Assembly (NCBI RefSeq): GCF_000166195.2
Contig: NZ_CM001403.1
Coordinates: 6,773,877 to 6,837,876 of the forward strand
Length of the DNA: 64,000 nucleotides
Source of the DNA: Mucilaginibacter paludis DSM 18603
GTDB lineage: Bacteria; Bacteroidota; Bacteroidia; Sphingobacteriales; Sphingobacteriaceae
Direction: 5' to 3'
Shown: positions 27,837-36,937 of the stretch, one piece after another
Layout of the letters: each line of letters opens with the position of its first letter
Numbering within the stretch: position 1 is the stretch's first letter
Translations under genes and position numbers: made by a program
The notes under the pieces: generated by a model
Told to the model about the DNA's origin: nothing
Seen by the model: the letters and a program-made list of their open reading frames with translations, nothing else
Database searches by the model: none

Positions 27837-28076
27837 ATGTACGATTCAAGTTTAAAAGCCAAATGGGATTATGAAAACTCGATAGCTTTTGCAGAAGAGA
27901 GAGGTATAGAAAAAGGCCGTGAAGAAGGGATTGAAATAGGTATTGAGAAAGGTATTGAGAAAGGTGAATATAAAAGATCTGTAGAGGTTGCCATTGAAAT
28001 GAAAAAAGAAGGCATCCCAAATGAACAAATAGCCAAATTCACCAAGCTCCCTATCTCAGTAGTAGAAAAACTTTAG
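27837..28076 (+). CDS. Stand-alone copy of the Rpn C-terminal module, locus 1
   Basis: 79 residues, identical to the intragenic product apart from one missing IEKG unit. Its own AAGGAGG (27822-27828) lies 8 nt before the ATG. The part of the nuclease gene upstream of it in the duplicate has no start and no nuclease motif. It could act as an extra antitoxin, or it could be a passive duplicate. Confidence 0.6.
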   Translation: MYDSSLKAKWDYENSIAFAEERGIEKGREEGIEIGIEKGIEKGEYKRSVEVAIEMKKEGIPNEQIAKFTKLPISVVEKL

Positions 28077-28118
28077 TAATTTGACGCCCCGCGTGCTTAT
28101 TTGTTTTGATTTCTGAAG

Positions 28119-28440
28119 GATCGCTCAAAAACAAGCATGCCGCAGATTTATCGCTCGCAAAAGCTCCCTCCCTCCGGTCTGGATGACATCGTTTGAGATG
28201 GGGTTTTAAAGAAATTGATAATCAGCACAATTCAATCTAACCATACAAAATCAATTTTACCGAATTTCCTTTTTAATCCGCTCTAAAATTTGTCATCCCG
28301 ACCGGAGGGAGGGAGCTTTTTCAAGTGCAAGGTATACTGTAGACTTCCGCGTGGGCTTGTTATACAGCAGACTCATCGCTCGTAAAAGGTCCCCCCTACG
28401 GTGTCGGGATGACATCGTTTGAGATGGGGTTAAAGGAATA
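28119..28440. repeat. Short-repeat region after Rpn locus 1
   Basis: Three copies of the CTTATCGCTCG / CGGGATGACATC family (28135-28200, 28285-28325 inverted, 28365-28425). They share words such as GACATCGTTTGAGATGGGGTT. No gene seen. Confidence 0.75.
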
Positions 28441-28557
28441 AATAATTCAATAATTCAATAATTCAATAATTCAATAATTCAATAATTCAATAATTCAATA
28501 ATTCAATAATTCAATAATTCAATAATTCAATAATTCAATAATTCAATAATTCAATAA
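28441..28557. repeat. 8-bp tandem array (AATAATTC)n
   Basis: About 14 perfect copies of the 8-bp unit AATAATTC. The last unit merges with the stop codon (TAA, 28560-28558) of the M3 peptidase gene. Confidence 0.97.
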
Positions 28558-30615
28558 TTACTTAATCCCCAAAAGCCTTAAAAACGCTGCCGAATTAGGT
28601 TCGCGACCTAAAAAGTTGCGCAGCATGGTGGCCTCTGGTACGGTTGCTCCTTTTTCTAAAATATCTTTACGGTAGCGGATGCCTGTAGCGGTATCCATCA
28701 CGCCATTTTTCTCGAACACCGAGAAGATATCCTGCGCAAACACCTTCGACCACAGGTATCCGTAATAATTGGCGCCATAACTATTTAAATGGCCAAAGCT
28801 GCAAATAAAATGCGATCCTTCTGCAAAAGGCACCTTCGTCATGGCTGACAGTTCTTTAGACACATCGTTAATGTCGCGGCCTTTAATGGCGGCGTAACGG
28901 TCCTCGTAAGTAAAATCCAGACTGGCATAATATACCTGGCTAATGTTGGCCATGCTGCTGCCAACTGTTTGCGTTTGCTTCAGTTTATCAAATAAAGCTT
29001 TGGGCATCATTTCGCCGGTTTTGTAATTGCGGGCAAAAAGCTTCAGCACATCGTACTGCCAGCAAAAGTTTTCCAGAAACTGCGATGGGGCTTCCACAAA
29101 ATCGCCCTTGGTGGCAAACGAATTTTGCGACGCGATGGCCGGGTGGCAAAGCAGGAAGTGGATTAAGTGCCCAAACTCATGAAACAGTGTTACTACATCG
29201 CCATGGTTTAACAAGGACGGCTCGGTGGCTGTACCTTCGGGGAAATTACAGATCAGCGTGCCCACGGGTAAAATCTCCTGGGTGGCTGTTTTATGATATA
29301 ACGATATGTTGGCGGTTTCAAAGTGGGTATACTTGTTAGGCCGCGGGTATAGGTCTAAATAAAAAGTGCCCATTTTTTTGCCGTCCATATACAGCTCGTA
29401 TGCTTTTACTTTAGCATACCAGAGCGGCACGCCCTTTACCTCAACAATGCGCAGGTTAAACAGCTTTTGGTAAACCGTAAACATCCCCTGTATAGTACTG
29501 TTCATTTCAAAATACTCCTTAATCTCGTCGGTATTAAGCTTGTATTTGGTATCAAATAATTTTTTGCGATAGTAGCCTATGTCCCAGGCCTGGATACCTG
29601 CCTGCGCTTCCGGATGATCCTGATGCTTTAGCTCAGCCAATTCGGCCAGTTCCGGGCCTACGTGCGGGCTCAGCTTATCGCGCAGGTCGTTTAAAAAGTC
29701 CCACACTTTTTGCGGCTTTCCGGCCATTTTATCAACCAAAGCATATTCGGCATAGGTTTTAAAACCCAGCTGCTGCGCCAACTGTTGGCGGTAATAAAAC
29801 AGGCTATCCAATACCTGTATGTTTTTAGGGTAAGCGCGGTTCATGTATTTAAGGTACACGGCATGGCGGGTATCCTCTTTATCGGCATATTTTAAGATAT
29901 CGTTAAAATTGGGGCCGTTTATCCTGATCATGTATTTACCATCAGGCAGGGCCCATGGAGCCACGGTTTTTTCGGGTACACCTTGCAAGTCAGACTTATC
30001 AAAAGTTATGCTGTCCTTATATTCGGCTATATTTTTATCAAATTGTACACCCAGCGCAATTATTTTATCGTTAGTAGCCTTCAGTTTTTTCCGTCCATCG
30101 GCATCCAGCTTCATCCCGTTGTTCTCAAAACCTATCAGGGTTTCCTTTAAAAACAGTTTCTGACTGCTGCTGAGCTGCGCCGCTGCAGGTAAAGCCGCAA
30201 AACGTTTAACGGCTTTGTACAGGGGCTCGTTTAAAAACAGACCAGTGGTGTACGATTGCAATTGCTCTGCCGCCGTATTAGCCTCGTTTCGGGTATCATC
30301 ATCGGTGTAAGTTGCCGAAGCCAGGTATATCTTACCACCCAGATCGCCCAACTCGTACTGCAAATTATCAAAAGCTTCCATGGTATTGGCCCAGGTTTGT
30401 TTTCCTGGCGGGATAGCTGTTATAGCGCTGATGCGGCTGTTTGATAGCGCGATTGTTTTTGCAAGCGCAGTTTTAATTAACGAAGCATTCACCTGGTCAT
30501 AAGCTATAGGCTGGTTTGAGTGTTGTAGTAAAACATTAACAGCCGGTGTATTTTGGGCCGTAGCCAGGCAGGGCACCGCACATAACAACAGGACGATTTT
30601 TTTTATTTTTTGCAT
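28558..30615 (-). CDS. M3-family metallopeptidase (peptidyl-dipeptidase Dcp-like), exported
   Basis: 685 residues from ATG 30615, where a signal peptide begins (MQKIKKIVLLLCAVPCLATA); a longer frame upstream adds 11 residues that would spoil it. The M3 zinc motif HEFGHLIHFLL lies in the C-terminal half, after LYPRPNKYTHFETANIS-type sequence. The length and the GHLNSYGANYYGYLWSKVF segment fit Dcp. It probably releases dipeptides from peptides in the periplasm. The 3' end abuts the 8-bp array. Confidence 0.92.
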   Translation of the reverse strand: MQKIKKIVLLLCAVPCLATAQNTPAVNVLLQHSNQPIAYDQVNASLIKTALAKTIALSNSRISAITAIPPGKQTWANTMEAFDNLQYELGDLGGKIYLASATYTDDDTRNEANTAAEQLQSYTTGLFLNEPLYKAVKRFAALPAAAQLSSSQKLFLKETLIGFENNGMKLDADGRKKLKATNDKIIALGVQFDKNIAEYKDSITFDKSDLQGVPEKTVAPWALPDGKYMIRINGPNFNDILKYADKEDTRHAVYLKYMNRAYPKNIQVLDSLFYYRQQLAQQLGFKTYAEYALVDKMAGKPQKVWDFLNDLRDKLSPHVGPELAELAELKHQDHPEAQAGIQAWDIGYYRKKLFDTKYKLNTDEIKEYFEMNSTIQGMFTVYQKLFNLRIVEVKGVPLWYAKVKAYELYMDGKKMGTFYLDLYPRPNKYTHFETANISLYHKTATQEILPVGTLICNFPEGTATEPSLLNHGDVVTLFHEFGHLIHFLLCHPAIASQNSFATKGDFVEAPSQFLENFCWQYDVLKLFARNYKTGEMMPKALFDKLKQTQTVGSSMANISQVYYASLDFTYEDRYAAIKGRDINDVSKELSAMTKVPFAEGSHFICSFGHLNSYGANYYGYLWSKVFAQDIFSVFEKNGVMDTATGIRYRKDILEKGATVPEATMLRNFLGREPNSAAFLRLLGIK

Positions 30616-31228
30616 AGTGATGTAAGTATAGCGCATAATTAATGGCAAGCTTTTTTCTTTTCTGATAATAAGGGATAAATATAACGATACTTATAAAGAT
30701 AAGAAGGATAGTATGAAATGATTGAGTGGATGACTTTATTGGCTCAACCTTGTAAAGAAGACGATATCGCATTCATAATCAAGCACATTCTATACATGCA
30801 CATACTTGCATAAGTAGAGCTTAGTTCGTTATGAATCGTAAATATATTTGGTGAGCCTGGTAGTGTATATAGCCACATCAAAAAAACAATGTACAGGGCC
30901 ATGCCGCACGTCCTTCGATTACTCAACCTGACGAGGTATCAGGATGACACCTTACGCGCACAAAAAAAGGGGATTACGTTTGAACCTAAAGACTATTATA
31001 TGCAGAAAAAAAGCCGGCAAAAGCCTGACTGCACCTAACAGTCTGCGAGGTTCAAACGTCATCTGCATTTTTCCCGCCCGCGGGGGATGGCACTTATAAT
31101 GAAACACACATAGCAGGAGATGACAAAGTTTTAGAGAGGTGGGCTTACAATCAACGTCTAAACAATCCCACGTCCCCCTTTAAACAAGGATGATTCCCCT
31201 AAGGCGTGGCGCTTGCCATAAGAGGTAC
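30616..31228. repeat. Gene-free 600 bp with repeat fragments
   Basis: Holds a CTTCGATTACTCAACCTGA word (30913-30935) and two R1 head fragments in opposite orientation (30966-31000 and 31040-31075), which form a loose ~100-bp inverted repeat. A GGATTACGTTTGAACCT word is shared with R1. No supported gene. Confidence 0.65.
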
Positions 31229-32164
31229 CTATAATACTCCAAAAAGTTTATTTTTATAATCAATGATGACAGTGTTCTTTAAAAAGAAGGCATTCCCTGT
31301 TAAACCCCAGATTTTCACAAACTCGTAAAATTTCTGAAATGTTTCCTGCTCGTCATAGTATATCACCGAACCGTTAAGTACCTTTTTGCCAAACTTTATT
31401 GGTTTATTTATTTTGACACCGTAATACATTAACTTTTTCCCCCAGCTGAATACACCTAAAGAATCTACAATTTTAGGGTTGGCAGTCTGGAGCGCATCCT
31501 TTTTTGTTGTTTGCAATGTAAAAATGCTGGATCCGGTATCAAACATCACATACTCCGTTTTACCATTGATAAGCAACGGGATTTTTGGCCTTCCATCGTC
31601 ACTTTTAAAGGGCTGGAAACTTGCCGATTTGTATTGCTTGGGTAATTCGTCACACACACCAATTTGTTGATGTACATAATCTATGATCAGAATATGATTT
31701 TGGAACAGATCGGGCCCAATTGTTCCAATATGTTTTTCGGTAGGAGAATGTATCGAATCCCCGCTCATTTTGCCGCCAAAGTTTTTGAAATAACCGATGT
31801 CGATACCTTTAAACGAGGCAGTGCCCATCCGGAGCATCATGTTGGTGAACATCGGATTATTTTCACCTTGAATTAAAAACTTTTTCGATGTGTCTATTTT
31901 GTTTTTTAAATCGGGATAAGCATTTAAATAAGGTTGAATAGTATTGCCGTAAATTACGGTTCTCACTGCACCCAAATCAAACTGCATATTGAAATCGGCT
32001 GGGATGTTTTCTATTTTAACGGGGATAACTATAGAAGCCTTGTCAAAATATTTTCTGGAAACAGTATCGCCGGTCCATTTAAAGGGTATCCATTTCAAAT
32101 CCTGAGCATTAGCCGCGATAGCGGATAAAAACAACATCAAAGTTATAGAAGTTCTCAACAACAT
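31229..32164 (-). CDS. Exported aspartic-protease-like protein
   Basis: 311 residues with a signal peptide ending near ANAQ. Two aspartic half-site motifs are seen: FDLGAVRTV (residues ~62-70) and VMFDTGSSIFTL (near 200-211). The end GLTGNAFFLKNTVIIDYKN resembles the last strands of pepsin/retropepsin-like proteins. The first half-site has DLG in place of DTG, so activity is unsure. Monocistronic. Confidence 0.7.
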   Translation of the reverse strand: MLLRTSITLMLFLSAIAANAQDLKWIPFKWTGDTVSRKYFDKASIVIPVKIENIPADFNMQFDLGAVRTVIYGNTIQPYLNAYPDLKNKIDTSKKFLIQGENNPMFTNMMLRMGTASFKGIDIGYFKNFGGKMSGDSIHSPTEKHIGTIGPDLFQNHILIIDYVHQQIGVCDELPKQYKSASFQPFKSDDGRPKIPLLINGKTEYVMFDTGSSIFTLQTTKKDALQTANPKIVDSLGVFSWGKKLMYYGVKINKPIKFGKKVLNGSVIYYDEQETFQKFYEFVKIWGLTGNAFFLKNTVIIDYKNKLFGVL

Positions 32165-32423
32165 ATTTTAAATTTAAGTGTGCAAATACGCCTGTTAACC
32201 ATGTCAGTTTGCTTACAGGCATGCCCATAGGGATGGCCCTGGCCGTAAATATATCAACTTTTTATCTGGGTTGAATTGCAATGGCAGGTGGCTTCCGGGG
32301 CAAACGAGTTAGAAAAAATTATTAGTGACGATAATCGCCATTTTATGTCATCTCCATTTCACATCATTTAGCCGCCGCTTTAAACATTTTATCGCAAGCG
32401 CAAAACCTATATCTTTGTGCACA

Positions 32424-33758
32424 ATGGTTATTCATCAGTTTTACGATAAGGGTTTGGCGCATGGCTCGTATGCCATTATCAGCCAGGGTAAAATGGCGGT
32501 TATCGACCCGGCCCGCGATCCGCAACCCTACTACGATTTTTCTGCCGAACACGGCGCACAGCTTGTAGCAGTAATTGAAACCCACCCACATGCCGATTTT
32601 GTAAGCTCGCACCTGGAGATCCACCAGACCACCGGCGCTACTATTTATGTGAGTAAACTGGTTGGCGCGGCCTATCCGCATCAAACTTTTGATGAGGGCG
32701 ACAGGATAGAGTTAGGCGATGTTACGCTTAAATCCATTAATACCCCCGGCCACTCGCCCGATTCGATCTGCATTATTGTGGAAGACGACCTGGGCCTGCA
32801 AAAGGCTATTTTTACCGGCGATACTTTATTTGTTGGCGATGTTGGCCGCCCCGACCTGCGCGAAAACGTTGGCAATATTACCGCGAAAAAAGAAGAGCTT
32901 GCCCGGCAAATGTACCAATCCACCCGCCAAAAATTAATGACCCTGCCCGAGGATGTGGCGGTTTACCCCGCACACGGCCCCGGATCGTTATGCGGTAAAA
33001 ACATGAGCCCTGATTTGCAAAGCACCATTGGCCGCGAACTGCGCGAAAACTATGCGCTGCAATTGATGGATGAGCTGCAGTTTGTAAAAATATTAACCGA
33101 AGACCAGCCTTTTATACCCCGCTACTTTGGTTTTGATGTAGACCTGAATAAGCAGGGAGCCGCAACGCTCGAAGAAAGCATTCAAGCAGTTCCGCATATT
33201 AACGCTGATGAGTTAGTGGCCGGTGTGCCCGTTATTGATACCCGCCCCAAAGCCGATTTTAGGCATGGGCATATCCGGAAATCAATTAATTTGCAAAATG
33301 GCGAAAAATTTGAAACCTGGCTGGGATCTATCATTAACCCCGGTGAGGCTTTCTATTTAATTGCCGACAACGAAGAAACCCTGCAGGTGATGATCCGCAA
33401 GGCGGCCAAAATAGGTTACGAGGGCAACATCAAGGGCATTTTATTAATTCCGGAAAGCAACCTGCAAATGAGTGCCGATTTTGACCGCGATTACTTTAAA
33501 CGTAACCCCGGCGATTATACCATTGTAGATATCCGCAATGCAGGCGAGGTTAAGGATACGCCAATTTTTGCTAACGCGATTAACATCCCCCTACCCGAAC
33601 TGCGCGACAGGATAACCGAGATACCAACCGATAAACCCATTATTGTACACTGCGCAGCAGGCTACCGCTCGGCAGCAGGCAGCAGCATGATTGCCGCCGC
33701 TATTGAAACAGCCCCGGTTTACGATATGGGTGAAGAGATTACGGAGTTTGTGCATTGA
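32424..33758 (+). CDS. MBL-fold hydrolase fused to rhodanese domain(s), persulfide dioxygenase-like
   Basis: 444 residues. The N-terminal metallo-beta-lactamase domain has ETHPHADFVSSH (metal), TPGHSPDS, FTGDTLFVGDVGRPDLR and YPAHGPGSLCG as in ETHE1-like persulfide dioxygenases. A degenerate rhodanese domain lies in the middle, and a C-terminal rhodanese has the active loop HCAAGYRSA with its Cys. Start ATG 32424 follows a TATCTTTG box (32410-32417); an upstream in-frame start would precede it. Role: sulfide/persulfide handling (family knowledge). Confidence 0.88.
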   Translation: MVIHQFYDKGLAHGSYAIISQGKMAVIDPARDPQPYYDFSAEHGAQLVAVIETHPHADFVSSHLEIHQTTGATIYVSKLVGAAYPHQTFDEGDRIELGDVTLKSINTPGHSPDSICIIVEDDLGLQKAIFTGDTLFVGDVGRPDLRENVGNITAKKEELARQMYQSTRQKLMTLPEDVAVYPAHGPGSLCGKNMSPDLQSTIGRELRENYALQLMDELQFVKILTEDQPFIPRYFGFDVDLNKQGAATLEESIQAVPHINADELVAGVPVIDTRPKADFRHGHIRKSINLQNGEKFETWLGSIINPGEAFYLIADNEETLQVMIRKAAKIGYEGNIKGILLIPESNLQMSADFDRDYFKRNPGDYTIVDIRNAGEVKDTPIFANAINIPLPELRDRITEIPTDKPIIVHCAAGYRSAAGSSMIAAAIETAPVYDMGEEITEFVH

Positions 33759-33778
33759 TGAGGCCTTTTGTTGGTAGT

Positions 33779-34020
33779 TGGTAGTCCATGGTCCATAGTC
33801 GATGGTCCATGGATGTTTTTCGTAGATATATGATTCCGTACAAAGCAAATACGATCACTAACGTTAACTCACCGCATCAACCATGGACTATGGACCATCG
33901 ACTATGGACTCCCCACCAACTAAAGCTAACTCACCGCATTAACCATGGACTACAAACCAACCAACGCTAACTCACCACATCAACCATGGACTATGGACCA
34001 CCGACTATGGACTACACACA
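33779..34020. repeat. GGACTATGGACCATCG array with ~60-bp tandem units
   Basis: Starts with the inverted form (GTCCATGGTCCATAGTCG), then three decaying tandem units beginning GCTAACTCACCGCAT and ending CCATGGACTATGGAC. It runs up to the mnmD start. Confidence 0.85.
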
Positions 34021-34027
34021 AAAGCCA

Positions 34028-34708
34028 ATGAACCCCGAACTAACCATTGTAACCACCGCCGACGGCTCCAAAACCATCTATAACCCGCAGGTGGGCGAAA
34101 ATTACCATTCGCGTAATGGGGCGCTGCAAGAGAGTGAGCATGTATTTTTAAACGCCGGCTTAAAACATTTTTTGGCAGATGGGGCACTAACAGCTGTTTC
34201 GGTATTGGAAGTTGGGTTGGGCACGGGGTTGAATTTTTTGCTCAGCGCCGATTTTTGCATCGGGCATCAAATTAACCTGGACTATGTAGGCATTGAGGCA
34301 TACCCTTTAACGCAGCAAATGATCAGCCAAACCGGCTACCAAGATTACGTATCGCCTGGTTTATGGACTTCGTTTACAACGGATTACCAAACCTCGCTGA
34401 AACATCGGGTGAGCTTAAACTCCTTTATCCAATTACAAACGGCGCACAGCACGTTGATGGACTTTCAGTCGGGCCAGCAATTCGATATCATCTACTTCGA
34501 TGCCTTTGCCTCGGCCAATCAACCCGAAATGTGGAGCACCGAAGCCATTAACCATACCATCAGTTTTTTAAAACCCGGTGGCGTATTTGTTACCTACGCC
34601 ATTACCGGCAACCTAAAGCGCCAGCTCAAAGCCCTGGGCTGCAAAATAGAAAAAGTACCCGGCGCCGCCGGCAAACGCGAAATGCTGAGAGGAACGAAAC
34701 TGAGTTAG
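34028..34708 (+). CDS. mnmD: tRNA 5-methylaminomethyl-2-thiouridine methyltransferase MnmD
   Basis: 226 residues from ATG 34028 (an upstream ATG lies inside the repeat array). It methylates nm5s2U34 in tRNA. GENYHSRNGALQESEHVF at the start, the SAM motif VLEVGLGTGLNFLL, FDIIYFDAFASANQPEMW and GVFVTYAITGNLKRQLKALGC (in parts) are typical of the MnmC1/DUF752 domain without the oxidase half. Confidence 0.92.
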   Translation: MNPELTIVTTADGSKTIYNPQVGENYHSRNGALQESEHVFLNAGLKHFLADGALTAVSVLEVGLGTGLNFLLSADFCIGHQINLDYVGIEAYPLTQQMISQTGYQDYVSPGLWTSFTTDYQTSLKHRVSLNSFIQLQTAHSTLMDFQSGQQFDIIYFDAFASANQPEMWSTEAINHTISFLKPGGVFVTYAITGNLKRQLKALGCKIEKVPGAAGKREMLRGTKLS

Positions 34709-35056
34709 CACGAATTTTAATTAACACTAATTTCACGAATTAAAACGAATTTTCACGAATTCTTTTAGATAGACACGAATTTCGCGAATGGGATGGAATT
34801 TTCTTGAATTCTTTTAAGTAGACACTAATTTCACGAATGGGGTCGAATTTTCTCGAATTCCTTTTTTGAGTATTTGAATTTCAACGGATAGTTTCTGAAC
34901 TTAGCACTCATTCAATTATTGCCCCATTCATATCATTCTATTCGTATAAATTCGTGAAAATCCTATTCGTGAAAATTCGTTTTAATTCGTGAAATTCGTG
35001 CCTATTAAAATTCGTGTCTATTACTTATCTATCTTTAATTATTACCTATTAAATTT
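34709..35056. repeat. ATTCGTG / CACGAAT word cluster
   Basis: About twenty degenerate copies of the words CACGAATTT (left half) and ATTCGTGAAA (right half) form a long imperfect inverted repeat of ~330 bp between mnmD and mazG. No gene. Confidence 0.85.
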
Positions 35057-35860
35057 ATGCCACTAACTCCGCCTGCATCAGCCTCTACGCCCGCCCTATC
35101 ATTCGAACGCCTTTTAAGCATCATGAACGACCTGCGGGCCAATTGCCCCTGGGATATGAAGCAAACCCTGGAGAGTTTGCGCCACCTTACCATTGAGGAA
35201 ACCTATGAGCTATCTGACGCGATACTGGAAGGCGACCTGCAGGAGGTAAAAAAAGAAATTGGCGATTTGATGCTGCACCTGGTATTTTATGCCAAGATAG
35301 CATCAGAAACCGGGGCCTTTGATATTACCGATGTGTTAAACGGCATCTGCGAGAAGCTGATACACCGCCACCCGCATATTTATAGCGATGTGGAGGTAAA
35401 AAACGAGGAAGATGTAAAGCGCAACTGGGAGCAGTTAAAGTTAAAGGAAGGCAATAAATCGGTATTGGCGGGTGTACCGGCTTCGCTACCGGCACTGGTA
35501 AAGGCATCGCGCATACAGGAAAAAGCACGTGGCGTTGGGTTCGACTGGGAAGAAAAAAGCCAGGTTTGGGATAAGGTGGAAGAGGAAATGCGCGAATTCA
35601 GGGATGAGTTTAACGCTGTTGATAACCAGGTAATTGACCAGGAGAAAGCCGAAGGCGAGTTTGGCGATCTGCTATTTTCGTTAATTAATTACGCGCGCTT
35701 TATCGATATCAACCCGGAGAATGCGCTCGAGAAAACCAATAAAAAGTTCATCAAACGCTTTCAATACCTGGAAAGTAAGGCGCACCAAAGCGGCAAGCAA
35801 TTACGAGACATGACGCTCGCCGAAATGGACCTGTTTTGGGAGGAAGCAAAAAAAATATAA
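35057..35860 (+). CDS. mazG: Nucleoside triphosphate pyrophosphohydrolase MazG
   Basis: 267 residues with two tandem MazG domains. First: CPWDMKQTLESLRHLTIEETYEL with EEVYE-like metal ligands and KKEIGDLMLHLVF. Second: EEEMREFRDEF and EGEFGDLLFSLINYARF. It cleans nucleotide pools and may lower ppGpp signalling in E. coli. Full length. Confidence 0.95.
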   Translation: MPLTPPASASTPALSFERLLSIMNDLRANCPWDMKQTLESLRHLTIEETYELSDAILEGDLQEVKKEIGDLMLHLVFYAKIASETGAFDITDVLNGICEKLIHRHPHIYSDVEVKNEEDVKRNWEQLKLKEGNKSVLAGVPASLPALVKASRIQEKARGVGFDWEEKSQVWDKVEEEMREFRDEFNAVDNQVIDQEKAEGEFGDLLFSLINYARFIDINPENALEKTNKKFIKRFQYLESKAHQSGKQLRDMTLAEMDLFWEEAKKI

Positions 35861-35923
35861 AAATAGTTACACAAGTTGTAGCGTTTTCATAGTTGCTAAC
35901 GTAAGGGTTACAAATACACAACT

Positions 35924-36346
35924 ATGAAAAATACGTTTAAACTTTTATTACTTGCCGTGGTTGCCGGAGCGAGCGGCTGCGCAAGCAACAAAAACGAGTC
36001 GACGCCGGTGCCGGTACCGAGCGGTACATTCGCGGGTAAATTTACATCGCTGCACAAAAAAAAATCGGGCGCTATTGATACTTTAAGAGCCAATATTTTA
36101 TTAACTACAACCACTGCAGGCCTGTTTAAAGTAACCGGCGATACAGCAACCGTACATGCCGGCAGCCATGGCGCTTTCCAGTTAAATGCTATTTATATCC
36201 AATTTCAGGATAGTACGGCTACATCCAATAATCCCGCAAAAATTCATTTAAACGGCTTATATCAATATTATTATAACGGCACTGTTTTTCAAATAGCAGC
36301 CGGTAACGACACCTTAGCATATCAATATGATTTAAAAAGAAATTAG
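35924..36346 (+). CDS. Small lipoprotein of unknown function
   Basis: 140 residues. Lipobox ASGC at Cys19. The mature part begins with a Pro/Ser-rich stretch (STPVPVPSGTFAG) followed by a beta-rich domain. It lies 24 bp before the ECF sigma gene and may be in its operon. Confidence 0.72.
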   Translation: MKNTFKLLLLAVVAGASGCASNKNESTPVPVPSGTFAGKFTSLHKKKSGAIDTLRANILLTTTTAGLFKVTGDTATVHAGSHGAFQLNAIYIQFQDSTATSNNPAKIHLNGLYQYYYNGTVFQIAAGNDTLAYQYDLKRN

Positions 36347-36370
36347 TTAAAAGAATATTAATCAGACTTA

Positions 36371-36937
36371 ATGCAGCTACCCCCTGGCATTACCGAAGAA
36401 GAACTAATTCGGCAATGTAAAACTGGTGATCTAAAACCATTGGAAATGCTTTATAAGCACTTCTATGGCTATGCTATGGGGGTTGGTTTGCGTTATTGCG
36501 CCAATCGCGATGATGCTTTGGAGGTAGTTAACGACGGTTTTATTAAAGTTTTTAATTCACTAAACACCTTTAGCGCCGACAGGCCCTTTAAGGCTTGGTT
36601 GCGGCGAATTATTGTAAACACAGCGATTGATAAAACCAGGAAAGAAAAAAAACATGCCTGGACGGCCGACCTGGAACTTGCACAGCATATGGCAGCCGAA
36701 ACGGCATCGGTAATTGATTTGTTAAGTGCCGGTGATATTCTCAAATTACTGGATAAACTACCCGAGATACACCGGGTAGTTTTTAACTTATTCGAGATTG
36801 ACGGTTATAGCCACGATGAGATAGCCCTGATGCTGGCTATACCGGCAAGCTCATCGCGCGTGTATTTAAGCCGTGGCAAAGAAAAACTGAGAGAGATGAT
36901 CAGCAAAGCAGAAAAAAACTATGAACGAAGAGCTTGA
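36371..36937 (+). CDS. ECF-type RNA polymerase sigma factor
   Basis: 188 residues. Region 2 has ALEVVNDGFIKVFNSL and RPFKAWLRRIIVNTAID, region 4 has LPEIHRVVFNLFEIDGYSHDEIA and SSRVYLSRGKEKLRE. Overlaps the following gene by 17 bp, typical of a sigma/anti-sigma pair. Confidence 0.93.
   Translation: MQLPPGITEEELIRQCKTGDLKPLEMLYKHFYGYAMGVGLRYCANRDDALEVVNDGFIKVFNSLNTFSADRPFKAWLRRIIVNTAIDKTRKEKKHAWTADLELAQHMAAETASVIDLLSAGDILKLLDKLPEIHRVVFNLFEIDGYSHDEIALMLAIPASSSRVYLSRGKEKLREMISKAEKNYERRA

Larger units (their letters stand above)
27369..28118. repeat. Tandem duplication of the 3' part of Rpn locus 1
   Basis: Copy 1 (27369-27748) and copy 2 (27751-28118) start at AAATTCCCGCTG and end at TTTGATTTCTGAAG. 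They differ by one 12-bp IEKG unit and very few substitutions, so the duplication is recent. Each copy carries the AAGGAGG site and the small C-terminal ORF. Confidence 0.95.
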
